Positions 1 through 11,967 of a DNA stretch of 64,000 nucleotides are shown here, piece by piece. The notes beneath the pieces were generated by a model, which saw nothing but the letters and a program-made list of their open reading frames with translations, had not been told where the DNA came from and did not search any database. Position 1 is the stretch's first letter, and every line of letters begins with the position of its first letter. Made by a program: the position numbers and the translations under genes. The stretch comes from Embiotoca jacksoni (taxonomy: Eukaryota > Chordata > Actinopteri > Embiotocidae): NCBI GenBank assembly GCA_022577435.1, contig JAKOON010000002.1, positions 10,987,001 to 11,051,000 of the forward strand, read 5' to 3'.

Positions 1-3000
1 AACAGACTGTGCATCTCCAACCCACTGATAGAGCACCAAGGAAAGAATCATTGAATGCATCTGTTTAGTGGGACACTTACAAGGTGTTTAAGTCTGAGCA
101 TTTGATTTACATTGGATAAAGCAAAGCCGAGGAAATTCATCAGGCAGAGCTCTAAAATTCGGAATAATTTAGTTTGGTGGTGTTAAATGGTATCCTAACT
201 GAAAGTGTGAAGCTGTGAGAAAGGCCACGGAGGAAACATCCTGTCACTTGTTCACACTTGTATCTTTGGGGGCTTCTGGCTGAAGTTGCAGGTCATAAAC
301 TCAACTCTAGGCTAATTGTAAATCAGCTTGGATTGAGGCTGTCCAGCGAGAAGGCAGATGGAGCTGCTCTGTTGACTCTTAATGTCTGTAGTGACCGTGG
401 GCTCTTCAGCACTCCCCCTCGGTTGTGGGGGTCTGTGTGTGACTTGAGTGCTCTGCCGAGTCCTTGATAGCTCTCCAGGACTCTCTCTGCCTCCTTAACC
501 AGTAACATGACCCCGTGAACTACTTTAACTGTTTAGTTGTTAAAACCTCCGTCTTCCTTTGTTAAAGGCTCAAATGTCTCCATGTTTTAGAGGTTAAACC
601 CTCCTGCTTGGCCTGTGCTAAAATTCTGCTTTACAACTTCCCATTTCTATTCTTTCTTTGTCCATAACATGTTCTTTTTTTAATTTACCTATTATCTATC
701 CAAAGAGATCAACCAATGACTGTTTTAAAGTCAATCTGTCATAGGTTTGAGTAATGGTTTAATCCTTCAGTCCGTAAGATTCCAGAAAATAGTGGAAAAT
801 GAGCGTTGTAGTTCCTCAGAGCACAAATTAAAAGCTAATATATCCAATATCCAAATTTATTCAATTCTCAGTGATGTATAACAAAAAAAAAGGAAAGAAT
901 ATTTTAGGATGAAAAAAGGGAATGTTTGGTAATTTCAGTGTTGATTGATGTTATTTCTTCTATTTCATGTTTTGAATACATCTTTTCTGTAATTGTGATT
1001 TCAGTGACAGAGATTTCTACATAGAAAATAAAGAATTTTAATGTTTTAACAAGTTAAAACAAAGAGGTGGGGAAGGAAAGTGAAACTGTATTAGAGTTTA
1101 ATACACTCATATTTTTAATTCTGCCTCCGTAATGGTTCTATTTGGAGTCCTGCCTCACAATGGGGACCTAATGATTTGGAAAATAGCAATGATAATAGAA
1201 GCAGTTCCTCTGGTTGTGCAGTGTTTTACTCAGATTTTGCTCCACACAGCACCAGGAGGCATACACTGACCCTGCCCACCAGCCATTGTTAGCGATTTTC
1301 TATGAGGAAAAAAATAGCTCAAATGTCAAAGGATGGGAATAGTACAGCGCAGAATCAAAACAAAGCTCCACACTGAACCCTTTGTCGAGACAGTCTCAGG
1401 TCAAACAAGAAAGGCCACGCTGGAGGAGAGAGTCTGTGGGCAACACGGCAACATAACAAGAACCAAACATTTTTGGCATATTTGTAGTATTTTTTACCTT
1501 ACAATGGGCCGGTTAATCCAAAAACACGAAGGGCTACTGCTCTACCACAAAAAAACAACCCCTCCCCCTTTGTAGCTTCTTATAAACACAGGAAGTGCGA
1601 GATAGCATCACTATGGGAGAAAGTGAAATGAAATTAACTAAATTGGGTTACTTGGCTCAAATTACTCAAATCTAGTCAGAAAGGAAACCTGCCCTCTGCC
1701 TGCTGCCCCTCTCTCATTCAAGCACACATTTTATGTTTAAAAAACAAACAAAACGGTTATAGCTCCACACACTTTGGCACAGAGTCTCACCTGTATTTGT
1801 TTACAGCACCGGAGGCTCAAACTGACAGCTCAACATCATCACACAGCAGTCTTTAGTGTGTCTTCATTGCTCATATAGATTTTTCTGAGTTGGGGTCAGG
1901 ATTCCTCGTGCATTTATTGATTATTATTGAAATTCTATACATTTTCCTTTTGATTAATAGTTTTATAACTGAAATCATCCATTAAAACGGAGTAGCAGCA
2001 GGCAGGTTTTGCTTTTGTCTTTACTAACTGGATGAGGATCTGTGTGTACGTCTGGTCCACATGTTTTCCAGTAATTCTGAATTAAATTATTACAAAAGGA
2101 GGCTCTTTGCCCCACAGTTCTACTTTACTATGCATGACTGACCAAGAAAATAAAGGGAAGCAGGCTTTAAGGCTGGACAGATGCTGGAGCAGATATCCAG
2201 GCTTATTTTTGGATTTAGCAAAGAGTGTTTTATATCAAAACTGAGCCTGTTGAACATAATCTGAAGTGTATTAACAGTATCCACCGGGTAGAATAGGTAC
2301 TTATTATTCATTACTTTATAATGAATACAATTAAGTGCTAATTCACTTAAAATTAGATGGAGTCTCCACAGTAACTTTATAAATCAGGGCTCTAATGCAT
2401 CTTCATCATCTTTGATTGTCTTCTTAAATTTGTGTTTTGTCTGATGATATTGAAAAAAGCCAGACAAAGACTTCCAGAGCTGGAGGTGAGGCCTTCAAGA
2501 TACTAAAATAGTCAGCTTGCAGTGACATATGGCAAATAGAATAGTTATATCTGCACATTTCAGAAGCTAAAACCAACAAATATTTGCCACCATGAAAATA
2601 GTTGTTAATTTATTTTTAGTCCAGCCAGTGCATTCGTTAAAATTTATTAGAAATGTATGTACTGTAAATTATTAGTGAAAGCTCATTCAATTTCTTTTTT
2701 GAAATACTTTTGCTTTCTTATGATGATCACCAACTGAATGTTATTATTTAAGGCACTGATTTTTTAATCTTTTACTAATGATAAATAACAAAGAGGACCA
2801 ACCTCTAATTAACATTTGTCCATCTGGTTGTTGAAACATTGTTTTATATACAAACTGCGAAGAGCTCAGACAGATAATTTATTTAAGACAGATACAAATG
2901 GGTGATGCTCCTCTTCACTTCCGAGTGTGACCTTCATGAAGACTGAGTTGTAGGTAAAATGTCTCCCAGGAGAGGCAGGGCAGGAGAGAGCAGCTTGGGG

Positions 3001-4322
3001 GTCAGACAAGAGAGAAAATGTACTACTATTAACTACTACTATAAACAGGACACATTCCTCCTGTAATTCTGAACATCTGCTAGGCATGTTACTTCTCCCC
3101 TGTGTGTTTTTTTTTTTTGGTCAGTCAAAATACCCCACGTGTAACATATTGCCGCTGCTTTCCACTACAGTTATAGCCTCTTACTACTTTTTCATACATT
3201 TTTAGGTTTGCATTTTTAAGAATTTGTTCTGTTTTTGAGTATGTTATATTTGTGATAAGAAAAAAAGAAAACCATGTAATTTTACGTGAAATTATCACCT
3301 CTATAAAAGCAAACATATCATGCCTCTGTCCTTAGTCCTCTCTAGACAGCATGATTCATGATGTGCTAACAGAGTGACCAATGTAGTCCCGATGTGGAAA
3401 AAATTATTTTGATATCCTCACGTGATGTTCCGCCCATACCAGTGACTGAAAGGTTTTTCATAGGAACAGTTATATGTTGGTTTCCATCTATCAACCACTG
3501 GAAAAACGCCATCATGAACATGACAACTGGTCTGGGATGGGTTCACAGGGCAGGGAGTTTCATTTTAGATGGCAGGCTGAATTATAGTTGCAGGTTAAAA
3601 GTCATGCTGACTGGCTGTTTTGTGGCTGAGCTTATGACGTTCTGTGAATACTGCTGTAAATACTGGTTTCCAGTGCAAAAAAATTCCACACGTCTCTTCA
3701 AAGAGATTTGCTGATGTGATCAGTTTCAAAGACTGGCGATCCCCCTCATATTGTTGCACTTCCTAATTTTTAAGATTTCCATGTCAACCCCTGTTTACCT
3801 GTTTTGGCTCAGCAAAGGAAGTAATTAGTCAAAAGCTTGTGTCATACAGTTTGTGTTATTTTTCAGTCATCATGAGGACATAAAATGCTCAGAGAGTTTG
3901 GTCTCCAAACACAAATTAAAACATTTAGGGTTTAATTTGAGCATAGTAAACATGTGGCTTAAGGACATCTCATGTGGCGCTGAAGTGTTTTAATGGCTGG
4001 TTTAGATGACACATCTGGTAATAGGCCCGTAGTCTGATAGCAGCATGCTGTGGTTAAAAGCAATGTGCTTCCTGAACGATATTTTGTCTCAAGAGGGCAG
4101 AGGAGATGCGGATCATCTCCAGCAAAAGGATGCTGAATGTCAACACAGGAAGTGAGGTCATGGTGTAAGTCCCCAAAATTTTGTCCAGTATTTTGCCGTT
4201 GGCGCCAGAGGCCTGTAAAGCACACTGACACACAATCACAGCTACTATAAACAGTCAAATAAACAGAAAAAAGGAAATATGTCGCTATAAATTAAACTAA
4301 TGCTCCCATTTTTTATTTTCAG
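1..4322. other. Non-coding, probably first intron of fmnl3
   Basis: No exon of a recognisable protein is visible here on either strand. The stretch is AT-rich with only short chance reading frames. It precedes the first recognisable fmnl3 exon at 4323, which begins in mid-protein at the residues human FMNL3 encodes in its second coding exon. I therefore infer that this is the 3' part of intron 1 and that the first exon (initiator Met and N-myristoylation-type start) lies left of the window. I looked for an exon matching the family's acidic N-terminal segment and saw none. Confidence 0.55.
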
Positions 4323-7300
4323 AATTCTATGAACCTGCCTCCAGACAAAGCCCGGCTCCTCAGACAGTACGACAACGAGAAGAAGTGGGACCTGATCTGC
4401 GACCAGGTGAATTCATAAACTCTGATTCACAAACCATACAGTACACATCAAATCTCATTTGCTGCTCACTCTGCTACAACTACAGCAAACTCACATTACA
4501 CTGCCTCCTCTGTTCTTCAGGAGAGGTTTCAAGTGAAGAATCCGCCTCACACTTACATCCAGAAGCTACGAGGATACTTAGATCCTGGAGTCACACGAAA
4601 GGTGAGAGCGTACAAATTATCTTGTAGTGTCCACTTAAAGGGAAACTCCACTGATTTGTGCACATAGTCTATTTCCAGGCCCTTTGGACTGCGTATGTGA
4701 AGTCTAAAATTATGTGAAATCTGATAAATTACTTTAAGCTATGTCACTTAAGAAGTTAAAAATGAAGGCTGCTCCTCATTTCTGCTTGAAGCTATGTCAA
4801 CTAGTAAAACAGCACTGAATCTCTGAATAAACTTTCGTTTTTCATGTTGGCACCAGGTCCTGACAGGTGAAAGAAATGCTTGGAAACGAAAAGATATCTC
4901 TAATTCTGCTTCATAGATTTGAATGCCTTTTTTTTTTTTTTTTTTTTACTGTCCATCGTGAATCAGGCAGTTTTATCAGTAAATCCGTGGGGTACTTGTT
5001 TAAAGAAACCTGTTATATCTGACTGCTTATTAACAGTACCTGGATAATAATATGATTTCCAGCAAACTCTTTGCCTTCATTTGTCTTACAGAAGTTTCGC
5101 AGGCGTGTGCAAGAATCTACAAAAGTCTTGAGGGAGCTGGAGATATCACTTAGGACAAACCACATCGGGTAATCAAGTATTATCTTCCATTTTTCTGTTG
5201 AATTGCGCAGATCTGTTCATTGAATCACAAAGTTTAAGGAAACCACATTACTGTGTTCCCTTGTACAGAATATTCCTTTGTGTGTTCCTGCTGCTACAGG
5301 GACCCAGAGCTGTCTCTGGTGCCCAGATCGCTCCCTCATTGTTCTAACTTGCCAAACTCTGCAGCTCCACTTCATAGGGCTGGTCCTCATAATGCCCAGA
5401 TGGTAGCCATTGTGCTGCGTCCTCCACTCCCCCATAGAGCTGAGCAGGAAGCTTTGTTGTGTATGCCAGAGGGACAGGAAGCCTGGCTGACCACTGCTGA
5501 ACCCAGTGAAAAGCACAAGAACAAACACAAGGATATGTCTATGTTTACACATTTCTCACATAGTAAAGCTAACAACATTTTATTTTGTCATACTTTGTTG
5601 GTGGATGTTGCTTTAAACTTTTCTAGCCCTAAGTGTTGCAGACATGTTCCTTGACTTTATAGTCCGCTGTCATACAGATACATGAATTAAAAAAAGGTGC
5701 TGCAGTGACTTGCCACTGAATTCCCAATCCAAACTGCAGCATGTAAAAAAGCTCTGATTTTCCGTAGCATTGTCTGAGCTCCATGAATACCTCATATTAT
5801 TAGACTTCAACAATAAAGGTCCATTTCAATGTATTTCCCAGAAAGACTCACAGGCAAAGGAAAAAAAAGGAAGTCTATTTTCAGAAGACTTTTGTGGGTG
5901 GGATTAAGTGTAACAGATGCTGGTTTACTGTGTGAGTGTGTGTGAATCCTGGGCCTTTTCTGCTGTGTTATTCCTGAGATTGCCAAGAAAATCTGAAATA
6001 GCAACTGTTTGGAGAGAAGTAATGGGAGGAATGAGTGAGGGGTCAGAGACAAGGAGGGATGGAGGGGAGAGAGGGGGCAGGAAACTGATGATCAAGCCCA
6101 CCTCCTTCTCCCCCCTTATCTCCTTCCCTCCTGCACCAAGTCTGCTTACCTTGTTCACTTTCCTCCGTTCCTCTGCTCACCCCTCTTCCCTTATCCCTCC
6201 CTCCTTCTTTTCCTCCACAACTTTGAGGGTCTTGATTGGTTTCCTGCCTGACTTACGATTGGCTGACCAGCAGTCTGTCATCATAATCAGCATTTCAAGA
6301 CTATTTTAAGAACCTTTTACCCCAATCCTGTCCCCCCCCTGGAGTTCCCTGAAGAAACAGGGTGGAGGTAAAGGGGCTCTGTGGGGGAGGTAGACTAAAT
6401 ACTGTTGAGTGTCAGGGCTTCGACCTGAGCCCAGCTCTTTTAACCATATGCCCTCCACATTCTTTCTCTCGTTGCAATGGGAATTCCTTTGTTTGGAGAG
6501 AACTGAAATGAAGAAATCTAAAGTTTTGCTCTGGTCTATTTTCCGTGGAATTCTTGCCAAGTTCTTCCAGTCAGGGGAGGGGTCACCCCAGTCAGAGCTA
6601 CCTCCACAAATAATTCAGGTTTATGACAACTTTGGTCATATTTTTGTATCTTGGAACATACATTCTGTTAGCTAGAAGAATAACTTTATACTCACCAAAG
6701 TGACTGCTGAGATCTAGATATAGAATTGATATCACTATAACAATAAGTCAGATGAGGAAGAACCATGATCACACAATCAGACAGATTGTAAACCAGCTAA
6801 AAAATAAGCTAGATTATTGAAACTATTTTATGGCCAAACAGAGAGTGAAAGCTCCCTAAATGTCTGGATGTTTCCTCTATTGCAAAGGAAAATTGTGTTA
6901 ACACACCACTACAGCAAGTCCAGGAGGCCAAAGGCTAAAGGCTAAGCTAAATCAGCTGACAGATGAACAGACAGTTTGGATAATAACGAAACCTTTATTT
7001 TCTTCCAATAAATTTGGTATACCTGGGGTTTGTTTAAAATCTGTTGATTTGTCTGACTGTTCATTTTTATTGCTCCATCTGACTTCTTTCTGACATCAAA
7101 TCAAATTAAGAAATAAAAAAAGAAATATAAATACTGCTGTGTTAGTTACGACTCAATTTACAGATTTATCAAAATATTTTCTAATTAGCTAATTGATTAA
7201 TCAACTAGTCTGTGCAGTTCTGTAGTTAAGCCACTTAATCCTTTACATTTATGCATCAGGAAGGAGAGTGGGCATATGTATACTGATACATAGATACAAA

Positions 7301-10300
7301 CTTATATACACATAAATGTATGTGTCACCATGCATATCTAAACATTTAGTTACATTAATATGCATCCAGCTGTCTCCATATACCCGTACACATTTATTTA
7401 ATCCATTGCCCACAATGATTTCACAGTCATTTAAGCCATCTTGTTTAATAACAGGCAACATTGCCTCAGATTATAAAAGTGAGTTCTGCATGCTCATAAT
7501 TTGCTGTACTGGTTCCGTTTGTCCATGCTTCCCTTCTGCCTCCAACGTCTTGTGATTACTTTTGGAGAACTTTTTTTGAGTCAATCTTTGGTCTTTTTCA
7601 TTTTAGTAAGCCTAACACCCGAGAAGACAATAAATAATATTAGTGGTAGGAAGGATGACCATGAAAAGATCCGAGTTGTTATAAATCAGATTTTTTTTTT
7701 TAGTACAAAAGGACCACTATGAAGACTTCTGTGGAGCTCCAGAAACACAATAATCACAGTTTTCTTTTTGTCTTGCCGCTTATCTCTCTCTTGTTCATTA
7801 ATGGATAAAATGCAGTCCTAAAGGACACAAAAAGGTGTGTTCCTGAGTTGGTGCCCTGCTGACCCCTCTCTGTTCCTTTCTGTTCCCATGCGTCACAGGT
7901 GGGTCAGGGAGTTCCTCAATGATGAGAACAGAGGTCTTGACGTCCTGGTGGAGTACCTCTCCTTTGCCCAGTGCGCTGTTATGTGAGTACACGCACAGAC
8001 ACACACACCTCTCCTAAGGAACTGGGTTGGGCTGTGAATCCAGCTGCTGAGTTAACATGTGTCCTGTAGAGCCTGTAGTAAAACTGCTTGTGCATCTGAG
8101 ATTGGCACATTTCATTCTTTGGATGTGTTTGTATGTCTTGTTGCATACTTTGCAACCTGAATGTGTTTCTGGACAGTTGCTGTGTGGTTTGGTGCTGAGC
8201 TGCACCTTGCCTGAATGGGACAAAATCTCTGTGCTGAGCTTTATCGTGCAGCTTGATGACAGTTCTTGTGATAACCCCCCCAGCTCTATACCAAGCAGCC
8301 TTGCTAACCTAACCTCCCCCGTGCCTCTCATCTACACCCCTGTGCCTCTGTGTTGGCTTGTCTGTTTGTCTGTATGTGGCCCAGGTTGGATTTTGAGGGG
8401 CTAGAAAATGTGGAGGATGGCTTCTTGGACAAGGCTAAATCTTGGAGCAGGTCTATAGAGGATCTGCACCATACCAGCGCCCAACCCTTCTGCAACACAC
8501 TAGTGCGCTCTGCCCGCCAGTCTGTCCTCCGGTACGTATTGCTACGCTAGCCTCCCTGCTATTGGCTATCCCTGTTATTGCCTCGCTCTGCTAACCTTGA
8601 ATGCTATAAATGCGAATTAGCATGCGAGCCAGTTGTCTTGGTGCTGTTTTGTTTCAGGAAAATGCCCTGAGTGGTTGATAAATTGTAGGTCTGACCTGTC
8701 TCTTGACCTCAAGGATTTGCTCTGCACAAACTCAATCAGACATAGAAACTGAAAGTCTTTGACCTTAAGCGCTATGTGTCTCTCTTCGTCAATGATCCTC
8801 CTTCATCTGCCCAGATGTGCGTCTACACTGTCTACAGATGAAAGCCAGCTGTGAGCAGCCGCATATGTTTGACAGTTGTAATTCTCTCTTTTCACCACAG
8901 CGGAGACAACAGTCAAAGAGACATTAGATAGAAGTCTGGGTGGATTACATTTTTAGGGTGTACTGAAAAAACAAATAGTCTAGAAGAATAACTTTCAGGC
9001 TTTATAAAATGTAGATATACACTACCACTGATTCTGTATTCATATTATGTATTATTCCTTTGGAATATGTTGTACAAAGTTTGCAAAACTTAATCGTGAG
9101 GCATGGTTAAAGTCATTTATAAACTGCACAAGAAAGGTAACATTATGTGCACATGATGACTGTGCAATACAGTTGCATAACTGCAGTTTGTGTGCATAGA
9201 CCTCGGTCTGTTGACAGCAGCAAGGAAACCAGGCATCTCCCATAATGCATCTGTAACCTCAAAAGCCAACTAAGTTTTTTTCTGTCAGTCTTCGTTCTCT
9301 GTAATTTTCTCTCTTTGTCTCTTTCTGTATGATACACTGAAAACATGAGTCATATCAATGGCAGATAAAGTTCAGAAATGAATGAAACAAGCTGTGATTG
9401 AATAATAAATTAAAAGTAAGGTTTGAGTTTGATCACTGAATCCCTTGGAGATATTAACTTCAGCCATGTATTGCAGCTATGGCTCAGTTTCAAACAGCAA
9501 AACCCTCAAGAACTCCCGCCTCGTGAGTCAAAAAGACGATGTACACGTCTGCATCATGTGTTTGAGAGCAATCATGAACTATCAGGTATGAAGCAGTAAC
9601 ACCAACACTCATGTTTCCTGTGCAGACAAGTGTTGAACTTATTCTCGGGTTTTCTAACCACATCCTGCTCTCTGTCTCTCTCTCTCTCTCTCTATCTGTC
9701 TACGCAGTATGGCTTCAATATGGTCATGTCTCATGCACACGCAGTCAATGAAATCGCCCTCAGCTTGAACAATAAGAACTCACGGTAAGAACTGAGGACC
9801 CCATCTCCACAGAAGCAGGACTGGGTCAAACAATAGGGGAAACCCTGCAGCCAGTTCATATGATATGCTTACCATTCTCCATGGGGCTCGGCTTCTCTCT
9901 GAAGTCGAGGATCAGAGGCGTCTGTACAGGCTGCTAAAGGGAATGTTTACTAAAGGGAGATTAGTGGTAAACCACTGGGACTGATCACTTAATAATGAAG
10001 GCCAGGAGTGTAAACACTTAAAAAGCAATAAAGACCTGCCCTTGTTTCTGACTTTTAGTATGAATTATAATTTTCATCCCATGTATGTTGATATTTCCAC
10101 CAGTTTTGAGGATTGCATGAATAGCGATACATTCTGGTTGTACAGATATTATAGAAAATGTGTTTTTCCACATTTCTTGTTACATTTTTTGATTTATATG
10201 TGAGTGAGTTGGTGTTTCCAGTTGAACTCTGTCCAGGTGTGTTGTACTGATGAGTCTCTCCTGCACCTCCAGGACAAAAGCTTTGGTCCTTGAGCTGCTG

Positions 10301-11967
10301 GCTGCCGTTTGTCTAGTCCGAGGAGGTCACGAGATCATACTTTCAGCTTTTGACAACTTCAAAGAGGTGCCCATAGAAACTTTTTAATGAAATTTGGACC
10401 ATTACCATCTACAGTTGCACTGTTTATAACTCGATGGCAATATATTGCCAACCCTGCCAGTACTGTATGTCCTAAGAAAGGTGAACTGACATTAATTAAA
10501 TTGCCAAAATGTCCCACATCACTGGTGTGCACAAAGACATAAAGAGCTAGTGTGAAGGGATGAAAGTTGAGGAACTCTGGGAGATTTCATGTCCACTGGG
10601 GGTGTAAGCAAAGCTCTATGGTGGCCTGTCTGAGGTTATTAGTCTCATTAAGACATCAGATGTGAGCCAACCTTGAACAATGATAAGGATCAGCTCCCCG
10701 ATGGGAGCCAGTGGACCACAAAGATTTGCTTGGGCTCTCAGTTTCTGCCTGCACAGTCATCTAAACACCAGAACAAGACAATTACCATGCAGTCGAAAGC
10801 CCTCAGAGAAAAGCAAGAGCTAATCAACTCACTTGTGGAAACAACATGGTAATTTTGTAATGGTACCTTCCAAAACTATCCATTTATAGAAGGTGACAGC
10901 TCTCTGAAATCTCAAAACACCTTCTTCAACCACAGCTGTACCAGTAATTCAATATTACTCAACATTACCGTCAGAAGTTGGCATGCGGTATAATAAACAC
11001 TTTATAACATGAAATACTATGTTTGTTTTCCATTTACCCTTTTATTGTATTTTTGTCCAGGACACTTAATTGAAAAAAGGGCTCATGTCTTTATCTCTTG
11101 CTGGCTTCCCTTCCCATAAATTATGATAATAAGATGACATTGTTTTTGCAAACTGAGCAAGCTGTTCTGTGTTTTACATACAGAGGACTTTGAAAATATT
11201 ATGATAAATATTTTGATATACTTTCATATTTTTCTAAATATCTTTCCTAAAATTATAATATCACATAATAATTGCTGCGTACTTTAATAACTTTTGTATT
11301 TTAGGTTTGTAAAGAAAAGCATCGCTTTGAGAGACTGATGGATTACTTCCGCAGTGAAGAGGGAAACATTGACTTCATGGTAAGACAAGATTTTTATTAT
11401 GTATAATTATGTGCTTCTTAAATGTATGTCCACCTGTCCATCCAAATAAATATATTTGGATCTAATACTCTGTTTTCACTTGGCAATAAAATGCAGTTTA
11501 TGTCTGGATACGGCCCAAGGTTTTGATGTCATTATCCAGAAAATGTATCCAAATACCGATCACATGTCCAGTTATAAATTGGCCTGTTTGCATTTGTGGT
11601 CCAGGTCGCTTGCATGCAGTTCATCAACATTGTGGTCCACTCAGTTGAGGACATGAACTTCAGAGTCCATCTGCAGTTTGAATTCACTAAACTGGGACTG
11701 GATGACTACCTGGAGGTAAGAAAACAATATTGTGGTTACAGTGAGACAAAAATTCTCACGTGCAGACTATTTTCCCAGTTAGTGTCACTAAATCTGACCT
11801 ATTCTCCCTCATGTCAGAAATTTAAACATACGGAGAGTGACAAGCTGTCGGTGCAGATCCAAGCCTACCTGGATAACGTGTTTGATGTGGGTGGCCTGCT
11901 GGAAGATGCAGAGACCAAGAATGCAGCGCTGGAGAAGGTGGAGGAACTGGAGGAGCACCTGTCCCAT
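4323..11967 (+). CDS. fmnl3: fmnl3 part: GTPase-binding domain and FH3 armadillo region
   Basis: Eleven exons (4323-4406, 4521-4601, 5092-5168, 7899-7982, 8385-8531, 9477-9585, 9708-9784, 10273-10366, 11305-11379, 11605-11715, 11818-11967) encode the regulatory N-terminal half. Visible landmarks are [20 protein letters not shown] at the start, [20 protein letters not shown], the [20 protein letters not shown] helix, [19 protein letters not shown], and [20 protein letters not shown]. In the family this all-helical GBD-FH3 unit binds the active GTPase and, when it is absent, folds back onto the C-terminal DAD to shut the protein off. The last exon ([11 protein letters not shown]) runs into the coiled-coil dimerisation segment. 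The sequence is strongly conserved and uninterrupted. Confidence 0.9.

Noticed and set aside
1..4322. First fmnl3 exon or promoter within the left edge
   Set aside because: No stretch encodes the expected N-terminal segment and no CpG-rich promoter-like region was visible.
5253..5654. 133-codon plus-strand frame in the fmnl3 intron 5169-7898
   Set aside because: No domain is recognisable and splicing 5168 to 7899 gives the conserved HIGWVREFL junction, so this frame is intronic chance.
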